Positions 1-7,677 of a DNA stretch of 24,339 nt are shown here, piece after piece. How positions within the stretch are numbered: the first letter of the stretch is position 1; each line of letters begins with the position of its first letter. A program made the translations under genes and the position numbers. Source of the DNA: JANOGU01 sp964499865 (GTDB lineage: Bacteria; Pseudomonadota; Alphaproteobacteria; Rhodobacterales; Rhodobacteraceae). Below the pieces are notes generated by a model. It was not told where the DNA came from and ran no database searches. It was given only the letters and a program-made list of their open reading frames with translations. Location of the stretch: the NCBI GenBank assembly GCA_964499865.1, contig CAZCPY010000041.1, positions 1-24,339 on the forward strand, written 5' to 3'.

Positions 1-612
1 GCCGATCATCTTGCCGAGGATCTCGGGCGGCTGGTCGATCGAGCCCATGGTCTTGATGACGCCCAGAACCGCGGCCACGATCCCCAGCGCGGGCAGCGCG
101 TCGGCCATCGACTGCATCGCGTGGCTGGGGTGCAGCGCGTGGTGGTTGTTGGTCTCCATCCGCTTTTCCAGCACCTCCTCCACCTGGTGGGGATCGTCGT
201 AGTTCATCGACGCCGCGCGCAGCGTGTCGCAGATCAGGTCGGTGACCTCGTGGTCGGCGAGGATCCTGGGGTAGCGCCTGAAGATCGCGCTTTCGGCGGG
301 CTTTTCGATGTGCTCCTCCAGCCCGACGGGGTTGGACCTGGCGATGCGGATCAGCTCGAACAGCAGGCACAGAAGGTCGCGGTAATCGGCGGGCTTCCAC
401 TTCGGTCCCTTGAACACCCGTCCGATGCCGCGCCCGGTCGCCTTGACCGTCGACATGTCGTTCGACAACAGGAACGCCCCCAGGGCCGCGCCGCCGATCA
501 TGATCATCTCGAACGGCAGGGCCTCGAGGATGGGCTCCAGCTTGCCCCCGGCCAGCACGTAGCCGCCGACGACCATCACGAAGATCACCACGATGCCGAT
601 GATGCCGATCAT
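1..612 (-). CDS. motA: Flagellar motor stator protein MotA, C-terminus cut off by window edge
   Basis: This is the proton-channel stator subunit that, with MotB, converts ion flow into flagellar rotation at the inner membrane. The 204 visible codons begin MIGIIGIVVIFVMVVGG, a first membrane segment. A second hydrophobic stretch follows (EMIMIGGAALGAFLLSN), then the cytoplasmic loop with the family signatures SNPVGLEEHIEKP and YPRILADHEVTDLI. The third membrane segment starts at DALPALGIVAAVLGVIKTMG, where the Pro matches the conserved channel proline of MotA. Family members are about 290 residues, so roughly the last 85 lie outside the window. The ATG at 612 is preceded by a G-rich stretch that can act as a ribosome binding site. 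It is the last visible gene of the leftward block fliL, small gene, motE-like, motA, 65 bp after the motE-like stop. motB is not in the window. Confidence 0.97.
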   Translation of the reverse strand, partial: MIGIIGIVVIFVMVVGGYVLAGGKLEPILEALPFEMIMIGGAALGAFLLSNDMSTVKATGRGIGRVFKGPKWKPADYRDLLCLLFELIRIARSNPVGLEEHIEKPAESAIFRRYPRILADHEVTDLICDTLRAASMNYDDPHQVEEVLEKRMETNNHHALHPSHAMQSMADALPALGIVAAVLGVIKTMGSIDQPPEILGKMIG

Positions 613-677
613 TCCCCGCCCCACTTCACGGACCGCCGCGACGTTCGCAGGCCCGCGTTAAGAATCCCTCACCCCGG

Positions 678-1217
678 TCATTCCGTCGGCGCCAGCGCGT
701 TGCGGCCGGCCAGAAGCAGGCTGACCTCGTAGGCCGCGTCCGGCTCCATCCCCGCCATGATCGCGGCGGCGGCGTCCGGGCGCATGCGGCCGAGGAAACC
801 GGCGGCAAACTCGGGCGCCATCGCGGCGAACAGGGCGGCCGCGTCCTTGGGCTTCATCGTCTCGTAGACCGCGGTCAGGCGGGCGAGGTCTTCCTCGGCG
901 GCGCCGTCGGCCTGGTCGATGGTGGCGGCAAGCTGCCCTTCGGCCTCGGCCAGGGCGGCAAGGCGCGCCTCGACCGCCTGTTCGGCCAGCGCCAGAGCGG
1001 CAAGCCGCTGCTCCAGCGCGGCCTCCTGCGCCACTACCCGCGCCTCGCGCGCCGACAGCGCCTCGACCAGGGCGGCCGGCGGGGCGGGGCAGGCGAGCGG
1101 CGCCTCGGCCGTCTCCACGTTCCCGCCGGCGATGGCCTCGCCCACGATGCTGCCCAGCCGCAGCGCCGCCGAGGCGGCCAGCATCACCGCCAGCACTCCC
1201 AGGACCGACCGCCGCAT
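678..1217 (-). CDS. motE: MotE-like flagellar stator chaperone
   Basis: The predicted protein has 179 residues. An N-terminal hydrophobic anchor (about 4-22) is followed by a periplasmic Ala/Glu-rich coiled coil (about 45-95). The C-terminal module contains ETMKPKDAAALFAAMAPE and MRPDAAAAIMAGMEPDAA, the paired-helix pattern of MgtE_N/MotE domains. In alphaproteobacteria such as Sinorhizobium, MotE is a periplasmic chaperone for the stator-associated protein MotC. A stator or rod-assembly role here is inferred from that family and from the position between fliL and motA. The start is ambiguous: GTG at 1220 is followed directly by ATG at 1217. I prefer the ATG because it forms a TGATG junction with the upstream stop. 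Co-translation with its neighbour is likely. No MotC is visible in the window. Confidence 0.8.
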   Translation of the reverse strand: MRRSVLGVLAVMLAASAALRLGSIVGEAIAGGNVETAEAPLACPAPPAALVEALSAREARVVAQEAALEQRLAALALAEQAVEARLAALAEAEGQLAATIDQADGAAEEDLARLTAVYETMKPKDAAALFAAMAPEFAAGFLGRMRPDAAAAIMAGMEPDAAYEVSLLLAGRNALAPTE

Positions 1218-1600
1218 CACTCGGCCGCCTGAAGCGGGCGGGCGGCGCGGGCGCGCTGCACGGTCAGGCGGCGCTCGGTCGGCGGCGCGGGCGGCACGGC
1301 CTGCGGTGTGCCCGGGTCGGGCAGGTCGTGCAGGGTGGCGATCAACAGTTCCAGCCGCGCCGCCGCCGCCTCGCCCCGCGCCATGGTGGATTCCAGCGCC
1401 GCGGTCTGTCCCGAGGCCGCGGCGCGCGCCGTCTCCAGCGCGCGGGTCATGCTGTCGACCTGCGCCGACAGCACCGCGATGGCGCCGCCCATCCCGGTTT
1501 CCAGCCCCTGCAGGCGGCGCAGGCGCGACGACAGCACCCAGCAGTAGAATGCCGCGCCGAAGGCGCCGGCGGACATCAGTGCATCGGCAACAAGCTCCAT
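1217..1600 (-). CDS. Small membrane-anchored coiled-coil protein of the flagellar operon, function unknown
   Basis: This gene encodes 127 residues that I cannot assign to a named family. The N-terminus (about 1-27) is hydrophobic and could be a membrane anchor. Residues 28-95 are rich in Leu, Ala and charged residues with a heptad-like rhythm (RLRRLQGLETGMGGAIAVLS and beyond), suggesting a coiled coil. The C-terminal 30 residues are Pro- and Arg-rich and probably disordered. A ribosome binding site (GGAGG) lies six bases before the ATG at 1600. The gene sits 11 bp after fliL and overlaps the start of the motE-like gene, so it is almost certainly a co-translated member of this stator operon. 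It resembles in outline the short DUF6468-type proteins found in flagellar loci of other alphaproteobacteria, but I cannot confirm homology. Confidence 0.75.
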   Translation of the reverse strand: MELVADALMSAGAFGAAFYCWVLSSRLRRLQGLETGMGGAIAVLSAQVDSMTRALETARAAASGQTAALESTMARGEAAAARLELLIATLHDLPDPGTPQAVPPAPPTERRLTVQRARAARPLQAAE

Positions 1601-1611
1601 CGCAGCCTCCG

Positions 1612-2115
1612 TCAGTTCAGCACGAATTCGGTGACGAGCAGGTCGCGCACCCGGCCCTCGCCCACCACGATCTGGATGCGGCGCAAGAGCTGCGCCCGGA
1701 TGCGCACCAGCGCCGCGGGGTCCTCGAGCTCGGCGATGTCCACCGCGCGCAGGTAGCCGTTCAGCACGTCGAGGATGCGCGGCATCAGCATCGCGACCTC
1801 GGCCGCCCGGGCGGCGCCGACCTCGAGCTGCGCGGTCATCCGCAGATGCGTATTCGACGCCTTGGGGCCGAGCGAGATCACCACCGGATCGACCGGCACG
1901 AAGGCGATGTCGGGCAGCGGGTCGGCGGCCGCGCCGTTGTCCTCACCCTGACCCTCGGCCCTGGCCGGGTCTTCGGAGGCGCCGAGAATCAGCCCGGACC
2001 AGGTCGCATAAAACCCGCCGCCTCCCAGGATCAGGGCCAGCAACAGCCCGATCAGAAGGGGTTTTTTCGACTTTTTCGCAGGCGCCGCGGCAGGTGCGGC
2101 TGGGGCTTCGGCCAT
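1612..2115 (-). CDS. fliL: Flagellar basal body-associated protein FliL
   Basis: FliL is a single-pass inner-membrane protein that surrounds or stabilises the stator at the basal body. The 167-residue product has a Lys/Ala/Pro-rich cytoplasmic tail (1-19) and one membrane segment (about 19-42, KPLLIGLLLALILGGGGFYA). The periplasmic domain contains the family pattern VPVDPVVISLGP, then THLRMTAQLEV and a C-terminal RVRDLLVTEFVLN. That length and layout are normal for FliL. The ATG at 2115 follows GGGAGG with six bases of spacing. It is the first gene of the leftward stator block and faces fliF across a 122-bp divergent region that holds a candidate CtrA site. Confidence 0.95.
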   Translation of the reverse strand: MAEAPAAPAAAPAKKSKKPLLIGLLLALILGGGGFYATWSGLILGASEDPARAEGQGEDNGAAADPLPDIAFVPVDPVVISLGPKASNTHLRMTAQLEVGAARAAEVAMLMPRILDVLNGYLRAVDIAELEDPAALVRIRAQLLRRIQIVVGEGRVRDLLVTEFVLN

Positions 2116-2159
2116 CGGAACCTCCCGGGGCTGGCAGGACCGAATTAACCGCAGTCAGG

Positions 2160-2174
2160 CTAACCGATTGTTAA
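2160..2174. promoter_or_regulatory. Candidate CtrA-binding site between fliL and fliF
   Basis: The sequence CTAACCGATTGTTAA matches the CtrA consensus TTAA-N7-TTAA at seven of eight fixed bases, with exact seven-base spacing. It lies in the only non-coding gap shared by the two divergent flagellar operons, 45 bp upstream of the fliL start and 63 bp upstream of the fliF start. A further TTAA occurs at 2145-2148. CtrA control of flagellar genes is known in several Rhodobacteraceae. Binding here is inferred from the match and the position. Confidence 0.5.
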
Positions 2175-2237
2175 GCGCGATGGTGAATCACTGGCAGGGC
2201 CCGGTGCAGAAGGCGCGGGGCTTCAAGGAGGCGTCCC

Positions 2238-3803
2238 GTGCAGGCCCTGACCGCGACCTGGACCGCTCTCGACCTCCGCCGCAAGGCGGTCGTGGCCGGG
2301 GCAACCGTGCTGATGTTCCTTGCGGTTCTGGGGCTTGCGCGCGGTTCGGGGGCGCCGCCGATGGCGCTTCTGTATTCCGGCCTGGACGGCGCCGCGGCGG
2401 GCGAGGTCGTCGCCGCCCTGGAAGCGCAGGGCGTGGCCTTCGAGGTGCAGGGCGATTCGATCCGCGTGCCCGAAGGCCAGCGCGACAGCCTGCGCATGAC
2501 GCTTGCGGCGGATGGCCTGCCCACCGCGGGCGGCGCGGGCTACGAACTGCTCGACGCGCTGTCGGGCTTCGGCACCACGGCGCAGATGTTCGACGCCGCC
2601 TACTGGCGCGCCAAGGAAGGCGAGCTTGCGCGCACCATCCTCGCCATGCCGGGCGTGCGCGCGGCCCGCGTGCACCTGGCGACCGGCGAGGACCAGCCCT
2701 TCCGCGACCGTCCGCCGCCCACCGCCAGCGTCACCGTGACCACCGCCGCCGGGATCGACGCGACGCAGGCGCAGGCGCTGCGGCATCTGGTCGCGGCCGC
2801 GGTCTCGGGCATGCGCCCCGAGGACGTGGCGGTGATCGACAGCGCCCGCGGCCTGATCCCCGCCGACAGCGGGGATCAGGCCGCGCCGCTGGCCGCCACG
2901 GGCCGCGCCGCCGAACTCAAGGCCAATGTCGAACGCCTGCTTGCCGCCCGCATGGGCCCTGACCGGGCCGTGGTCGAGGTGGCGGTCGACCTCGTGACCG
3001 CGCGCGAGCAGGTGACCGAGCGCCGTTTCGACCCCAGCGGCCGCGTGGCGATCTCGACCGAGACCGAAGAGAAGACCAGCGCCTCGACCGGGGGCACCGG
3101 CGCCGTCACCGTCGCCTCGAACCTGCCCGACGGCAACGCCGGGGGCGGCGGCGACAAGTCGCAGGAAAGCCAGACGCGGGAGCGGACGAATTTCGAGGTG
3201 TCCGAGACGCAGCGCGAGCTTCTGCGCCTGCCCGGCGACATCCGCCGCCTGACGGTCGCCGTGCTGGTGGACGGCCTGCGCACCCCCGCCGCCGACGGCA
3301 CCGAGACCTGGACCCCCCTTCCCGAGGCGGACCTCGCCGCGCTGCGCGAGCTGGTCGCCGCGGCCGTCGGCCTGGACGAGACGCGCGGCGACACGCTGAC
3401 GCTCAAGTCGATGCCCTTCGAACCCGTGGCCAGCCTCGGCACCGAGGCGGTGGCCGAAGGCGCGGGCCTGCTGGGGGCGCTGGAGGTGATGACCTTGGTG
3501 CAGACCGCGGTGCTGGCGCTGGTGGCGCTGGTGCTGGGGCTGTTCGTGCTGCGCCCGATCCTGGCCGGGCCGCGCCCGGTGCTGCTGTCGCCGCCGCAGA
3601 CCCCGCTGGCGCTGGCCGCGCCCGGCGACGGGCTCCTGCCCGGAACCGGCCCGGCGCTGACCGGCGAGATCGATGCCACCCTGCCGCAGGCGGATACGGA
3701 AGAAGACCCCGTCCAGCGCCTGCGCCGCCTGATCGAGGAACGCCGGGCCGAGACGGTCGAGGTGCTGCGCGGCTGGATGGAACGCGACGGAGACCGCAGC
3801 TGA
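2238..3803 (+). CDS. fliF: Flagellar MS-ring protein FliF
   Basis: FliF forms the inner-membrane MS ring on which the export gate and the C ring assemble. The 521-residue product is slightly shorter than the roughly 550-residue enterobacterial protein. It has an N-terminal membrane segment (about 17-34), then the ring-building domain with MALLYSGLDGAAAGEVVAAL and VRAARVHLATGED. A Gly/Ser-rich periplasmic stretch lies near 285-310 and a second membrane segment at about 414-441. The cytoplasmic tail DPVQRLRRLIEERRAETVEV corresponds to the FliG-binding helix. The start is GTG at 2238, chosen because AAGGAG lies just upstream at 2225-2230. The stop overlaps the next start by one base. A perfect 14-bp inverted repeat lies inside the coding region at 2850-2882. 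Confidence 0.97.
   Translation: MQALTATWTALDLRRKAVVAGATVLMFLAVLGLARGSGAPPMALLYSGLDGAAAGEVVAALEAQGVAFEVQGDSIRVPEGQRDSLRMTLAADGLPTAGGAGYELLDALSGFGTTAQMFDAAYWRAKEGELARTILAMPGVRAARVHLATGEDQPFRDRPPPTASVTVTTAAGIDATQAQALRHLVAAAVSGMRPEDVAVIDSARGLIPADSGDQAAPLAATGRAAELKANVERLLAARMGPDRAVVEVAVDLVTAREQVTERRFDPSGRVAISTETEEKTSASTGGTGAVTVASNLPDGNAGGGGDKSQESQTRERTNFEVSETQRELLRLPGDIRRLTVAVLVDGLRTPAADGTETWTPLPEADLAALRELVAAAVGLDETRGDTLTLKSMPFEPVASLGTEAVAEGAGLLGALEVMTLVQTAVLALVALVLGLFVLRPILAGPRPVLLSPPQTPLALAAPGDGLLPGTGPALTGEIDATLPQADTEEDPVQRLRRLIEERRAETVEVLRGWMERDGDRS
2850..2882. repeat. Perfect 14-bp inverted repeat inside fliF
   Basis: The left arm at 2850-2863 (GGCCTGATCCCCGC) is exactly complementary to the right arm at 2869-2882, with a five-base loop CGACA. 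It encodes part of ARGLIPADSGDQAAP in FliF, a likely linker between ring domains. The frame is intact. The mRNA could form a very stable hairpin about 610 bases into fliF. No T-run follows, so it does not look like an ordinary intrinsic terminator. Confidence 0.85.
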
Positions 3804-4408
3804 TGCCCCTGCGACTGGAGCTTTTCGACGACGGCGGCGACAAGGCCGACCGGGCCGCCAAGGCCACCGTGGTGACCGACGCGGGCGCGCTGGAAGAGGC
3901 GCGTCTGGCGGCCTACGAACAGGGCTACACCGCCGGATGGGACGATGCCGTCGCGGCGCAGGGCGAGGACCAGGCCCGCCTGCGCGCCGATCTCGCGCGC
4001 AACCTGCAGGGCCTGGCCTTCACCTACCACGAGGCGCGCAGCCACATCCTGCGCGCCATCGAGCCCTTGTTCGAGACGATCCTCGCCCGCATCCTGCCCG
4101 ACCTCGCCCGCGTGGCGCTGGCGCCCCGGGTGCTGGAGGCGCTGGCGCCTCTGGCCGCGGCAGCGGCCGACACGCCGGTCGACCTGGTGCTGAACCCCGC
4201 CGCCCGCCCCGCCGTCGAGGCCGCGCTGGCCGAGGCCCCGCCCCTGCCCCTGCACATCGTCGAGGAACCGACGCTGGGCGAGGGCCAGGCCTACCTGCGG
4301 CTCGGCGCGTCCGAGACGCGCATCGACCTCGACCGCGCCGTGGCCGAGATTTCCGCCGCCATCCGCGGCTTCTTCGACACCGACCGCAACGGAGAACCCG
4401 CCCCATGA
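3803..4408 (+). CDS. fliH: FliH-like flagellar export apparatus protein
   Basis: FliH-type proteins bind the export ATPase FliI and link it to FliN at the C ring. The 201-residue product has a family-like helical repeat near residues 38-50 (YEQGYTAGWDDAVA, a GxxxG-type motif). A long amphipathic region follows (LARNLQGLAFTYHEARSHIL), then a C-terminal domain ending EISAAIRGFF. Sequence similarity in FliH is always weak, so the assignment rests on the helical motif, the size, and the position between fliF and fliN. Its ATG overlaps the fliF stop by one base (TGATG) and its stop overlaps the fliN start (ATGA), indicating translational coupling. fliI itself is not in the window. Confidence 0.82.
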   Translation: MPLRLELFDDGGDKADRAAKATVVTDAGALEEARLAAYEQGYTAGWDDAVAAQGEDQARLRADLARNLQGLAFTYHEARSHILRAIEPLFETILARILPDLARVALAPRVLEALAPLAAAAADTPVDLVLNPAARPAVEAALAEAPPLPLHIVEEPTLGEGQAYLRLGASETRIDLDRAVAEISAAIRGFFDTDRNGEPAP

Positions 4409-4674
4409 CCGCCGAAACCCCCGCAAGCCCCTTCATCGACGTGCCGATCGAGATCACGATCTCGGTCGGCCGCGCCCGCCCGGCGGTGCGCGAGCTGCTC
4501 GCGCTGGAGCGCGAGGCGGTCCTTGTGCTCGACCGCCGCGTCGACGATCCGGTGGAGCTCTACGTCGGCGACCGGCTGATCGCGCGGGGCGAACTGCAGA
4601 CGCTGGACGACGACCCCTCGGGCCAGCTGGCCGTGCGGCTGACCGAGGTCGTCAACCTGCGCGGCGGGCTGTGA
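4405..4674 (+). CDS. fliN: Flagellar motor switch protein FliN (short form)
   Basis: The product is 89 residues and consists almost entirely of one SpoA/SPOA domain. It runs from FIDVPIEITISVGRARPAVR through VELYVGDRLIARGEL to VRLTEVVNLRGGL. This is the dimerising C-ring module that forms the base of the switch and docks FliH. Enterobacterial FliN is about 137 residues, so the N-terminal extension is missing, as is common in this bacterial group. The ATG at 4405 overlaps the fliH stop as ATGA, and the stop overlaps the GTG of fliP as GTGA. The whole block is read as one coupled unit. fliM and fliG are not nearby. Confidence 0.93.
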   Translation: MTAETPASPFIDVPIEITISVGRARPAVRELLALEREAVLVLDRRVDDPVELYVGDRLIARGELQTLDDDPSGQLAVRLTEVVNLRGGL

Positions 4675-5408
4675 TCCGCCGCGCCGCCATCGTCGGCCTT
4701 GCCCTGGGCGTCATCGCCCTGGCGGCCGCGGGGCCCGCGCTGGCGCAGCAGATCTCGATCGACCTCGGTTCGGGCGAGGCGCTGTCGACGCGGACGATCC
4801 AGCTTCTGCTGTTGCTGACGGTGCTGAGCCTGGTGCCGGGGCTTGCCATCATGGTGACCTGCTTTCCCTTCATCGTCACCGTGCTCGCCATCCTGCGCCA
4901 GGGGATCGGCCTGCAGCAGTCGCCGCCCAACATGCTGATCGTCAGCCTCGCGCTGTTCCTGACCTGGTATGTCATGGACCCCGTGCTGACCGAGGCCTGG
5001 ACCGCCGGGATCGGCCCGTTTTCGCGCGCCGAGATGCCGGTCGAGACGGCGCTTCCGGCGGCGCTGGAACCGTTCCGCGCCTTCATGGCGGCGCGGCTCG
5101 ACCCCGAGACCTTTGCCGCGCTGGCCGCGCTGCGCCCCGGCAGCGCGCCGGGGCCGATGGCGGATGCGCCCCTGTCGCTGCTGGTGCCGTCGTTCCTTCT
5201 TTCGGAAATCCAGCGCGCCTTCGAGATCGGGTTCCTGATCTTCCTGCCGTTCCTGGTCATCGACCTGGTGGTCGCGGCGGTCCTGATGTCGATGGGGATG
5301 ATGATGGTGCCGCCAGCGGTCGTGGCCCTGCCCTTCAAGCTCGCCTTCTTCGTCGTCGCCGACGGCTGGTCGCTGATCGCCGCGGCGCTGGTGCGCAGCT
5401 ACGTCTGA
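4671..5408 (+). CDS. fliP: Flagellar type III export gate protein FliP
   Basis: FliP is a core membrane component of the flagellar export gate. The 245-residue product starts with a cleavable signal peptide (about 1-25, ending PALAQQ), as FliP proteins do. It then carries the family signatures LRQGIGLQQSPPNMLIVSLA, a second conserved block LVPSFLLSEIQRAFEIGFLI, and MGMMMVPPAVVALPFKLAFF near the end, closing with DGWSLIAAALVRSYV. Length and motifs are normal. Translation starts at GTG 4671, overlapping the fliN stop by four bases. It is the last gene of the rightward operon. A strong hairpin follows at 5440-5460, before the convergent flgI. Confidence 0.97.
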   Translation: MIRRAAIVGLALGVIALAAAGPALAQQISIDLGSGEALSTRTIQLLLLLTVLSLVPGLAIMVTCFPFIVTVLAILRQGIGLQQSPPNMLIVSLALFLTWYVMDPVLTEAWTAGIGPFSRAEMPVETALPAALEPFRAFMAARLDPETFAALAALRPGSAPGPMADAPLSLLVPSFLLSEIQRAFEIGFLIFLPFLVIDLVVAAVLMSMGMMMVPPAVVALPFKLAFFVVADGWSLIAAALVRSYV

Positions 5409-5439
5409 GGCCCGCGAAAGGCACGAGGCGGAATCCCGC

Positions 5440-5460
5440 GGGGCGGCGGCATGCCGCCCC
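5440..5460. terminator. Hairpin between convergent fliP and flgI, possible two-way terminator
   Basis: GGGGCGGC at 5440-5447 pairs perfectly with GCCGCCCC at 5453-5460 around a five-base loop. It lies 32 bp after the fliP stop and 116 bp beyond the flgI stop on the other strand. Neither side has a T-run, so intrinsic termination would be weak. The 167-bp gap holds nothing else that I recognise. Confidence 0.4.
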
Positions 5461-5575
5461 TGCGCCCAGGCTGCGCTGTCCCGGCGGCTGCCGACCCGGG
5501 GCCACCGCGGCATCGGGACGGCACGGGCCGCCGCCCCACCCGGACGCGCGCAGGCGCGGCAGGCGCGTCAGGTTC

Positions 5576-6673
5576 CTACTGCACCACCAGTTCGGCATGC
5601 AGCGCGCCCGCGGCGTTGATCGAGGTCAGGATGTCGATCATGTCCTGCGGCGCCACGCCCAGCGCGTTCAGCCCGGCAACGACGGTCGACAGGTCGGTGC
5701 CCGCCTCAAGCTCGGCCAGACCCGTGCCGGGCCCGGTCTCGACCGAGGCGCTGGTGCGGGGCAGCACGATCGTCTCTCCTTGCGCGAAGGGGTTGGGCTG
5801 CACCGCGACGGGCGTCTCCTCGACCCGCAGCGTCAGCCCGCCCTGCGCCACGGCGACGCGGCCGATACGCACGTCGGCGCCCATCACGATGGTCCCCGAC
5901 CGCTGGTCGACAACCACCCGCGCGCGCGACTGCGGCGTCAGCGTCAGGTTCTCGATCCGCGCCAGCGCATGGGCGGGCGAGCGCACACCGGCGGCGGCGA
6001 GGTCCAGCACCACCGTCCCGGCATCGACCATCACCGCGACATTGCCCCCCAAAGCCCCGTTGACCGCGCGTTCGATCAGCGACGCGGTGGTGAAATCGGG
6101 CGTGCGCAGCGCCAGCCGGAGGGTCTGCAGGCCCGCGAAATCGAAATCGACCTCGCGTTCCACCCGCGCCCCGCCGGGAATCGTCCCGGCCGTGGGCACG
6201 CCCTGCACCACCCGCGCGCCCTCGCCTTCCGCCGCCACGCCGCCCGCGATCACCGTGCCCTGGGCCACGGCATAGATCTCGCCATCCGCACCGTTCAGCG
6301 GCGTCATCACCAGCGTGCCGCCCAGCAGGCTTTTCGCGTCGCCGATGGCGCTGACGGTCACGTCGATGCGGCCGCCCGCGCGGGCGAAGGGCGGCAGTTC
6401 GGCGGTGACGAAGACGGCGGCGACGTTGCGGGGGCGGAACTGCTCGCCCGAGACGTTGACCCCCAGACGCTCCAGCAGGCCGGCCAGCATCTCTTCGGTG
6501 AAGGGCGAATTGCGCAGGCCGTCGCCGGTGCCGTTCAGCCCGACGACGAGGCCGTAGCCCACGAGGTCGTTGCCGCGCACGCCGTCGAATTCGACGAGGT
6601 CCTTCAGCCGCACCTCCTGCGCCACCGCGCCAAGCGGCCAGAAGGCGGCGATCAGGGCAAGCAGGCGGATCAT
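5576..6673 (-). CDS. flgI: Flagellar P-ring protein FlgI
   Basis: FlgI forms the periplasmic P ring, the bushing around the rod in the peptidoglycan layer. The 365-residue product opens with a signal peptide (MIRLLALIAAFWPLGAVAQ). Next comes the family hallmark VRLKDLVEFDGVRGNDLVGY followed by GLVVGLNGTGD. Later signatures are NVAAVFVTAELPPFARAG, DVTVSAIGDAKSLLGGTL and the C-terminal LNALGVAPQDMIDILTSINA. The length is normal. The frame stays open far upstream, but the ATG at 6673 is the right start because the signal peptide begins there and it overlaps the flgL stop as ATGA. It is the last gene of the leftward hook-block operon. flgA and flgH are not adjacent. Confidence 0.97.
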   Translation of the reverse strand: MIRLLALIAAFWPLGAVAQEVRLKDLVEFDGVRGNDLVGYGLVVGLNGTGDGLRNSPFTEEMLAGLLERLGVNVSGEQFRPRNVAAVFVTAELPPFARAGGRIDVTVSAIGDAKSLLGGTLVMTPLNGADGEIYAVAQGTVIAGGVAAEGEGARVVQGVPTAGTIPGGARVEREVDFDFAGLQTLRLALRTPDFTTASLIERAVNGALGGNVAVMVDAGTVVLDLAAAGVRSPAHALARIENLTLTPQSRARVVVDQRSGTIVMGADVRIGRVAVAQGGLTLRVEETPVAVQPNPFAQGETIVLPRTSASVETGPGTGLAELEAGTDLSTVVAGLNALGVAPQDMIDILTSINAAGALHAELVVQ

Positions 6674-7674
6674 CGCAGGAACTCCAGAAGGCTGAGGCGC
6701 GACAGGCGCGCGGTGACGGCATAGAGCGCCTCGAGCTGGCCCTGGGCGGCCTCGAGCCGGGTCGCGGTCTCGTAGGGGTCGGCCGACAGCAGCGCCGCGC
6801 GGGCGATCTCCAGCGCCGAGGTTTCGGCCGTGTTGCGCTGGCGGGCGGTTTCGATCCGGCCCTCGACCGTGCCGATGCGGGCGGCGAGGTCGGCGCGGTC
6901 GGCCGAACCCTGCAAAAGCATCTCGCCCGCGCGCCGGGCCAGAGCGGCCTGTTCCGAGGGCAGCGCCGGCCCCGCTCCGCGGTCGATCAGCGCGGCCAGC
7001 GCAAAGCCCTGCAGCGTGTCGCGGAATGCGGGGTCGCCTGCCGTGACGTCGAAGGTCACGCTGTCTTCGGGCGAGACGGCCAGCGGCGCCAGCGGATCGC
7101 CCCCCCGATAGGCGACGGCGGCAAAACCGGCGGGATCGCCGAACCACTGCACCACCGCCGCCTCGACCTCGGCGGCGGTGGCAAGACCGGTCGTCAGCGT
7201 CTCCAGCGCGGCCAGGATCTGTTCCGCCGGGGCCAGCGCCGGGCGGTCGGCGGCCGTGCCTGCAAACAGCGTGCGGTCGCCGACGCGGGTGTTGAGCGCC
7301 GAGACCGCGCTGTCGAAGCGGTCGGCCGCATCCCGCGCTGTGGTGCGCACCATCGCCACATGGCCCGAGGCCGCCGCCGACAGGAGCGAGGGCGCGAGGT
7401 TTCCGGCCAGGGTGTCGACCGTGGCCAGGGTTTCCTGCATGCCGCCAGCAAACAGCGCGGCCTCGGCCGCGGCGACCTCATAGGCGGTCAGCCGCGTCAT
7501 CGAGGTCTCGATCCCCGACAGGGGCACCAGGTCGCCCGACAGCCGCCGGGCGGGGTCGTTGACGAGGCCGGTCGACACCTCGGTCGACAGCCGCTGCGTC
7601 AGCGCCTTGAGGTCGGCCGACTGGCGGCGCAACTGGAAGGTATAGGACATGTCGCCCAGACCGGTCACCGCCAT
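6670..7674 (-). CDS. flgL: Flagellar hook-filament junction protein FlgL
   Basis: FlgL (HAP3) joins the FlgK layer to the filament and is exported by the flagellar type III system. The 334-residue product has a flagellin-like N-terminal helix (FQLRRQSADLKALTQRLSTE, then STGLVNDPARRLSGDL) and a matching C-terminal coiled-coil helix ending LSRLSLLEFLR. The middle is a variable domain. As expected for an exported axial protein it has no signal peptide and no cysteine. A GGAG-like ribosome binding site precedes the ATG at 7674. It begins three bases after the flgK stop and overlaps flgI, supporting one operon. Similarity of the middle region is weak, so the call rests on the terminal helices and the gene order. 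Confidence 0.88.
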   Translation of the reverse strand: MAVTGLGDMSYTFQLRRQSADLKALTQRLSTEVSTGLVNDPARRLSGDLVPLSGIETSMTRLTAYEVAAAEAALFAGGMQETLATVDTLAGNLAPSLLSAAASGHVAMVRTTARDAADRFDSAVSALNTRVGDRTLFAGTAADRPALAPAEQILAALETLTTGLATAAEVEAAVVQWFGDPAGFAAVAYRGGDPLAPLAVSPEDSVTFDVTAGDPAFRDTLQGFALAALIDRGAGPALPSEQAALARRAGEMLLQGSADRADLAARIGTVEGRIETARQRNTAETSALEIARAALLSADPYETATRLEAAQGQLEALYAVTARLSRLSLLEFLR

Positions 7675-7677
7675 GGC

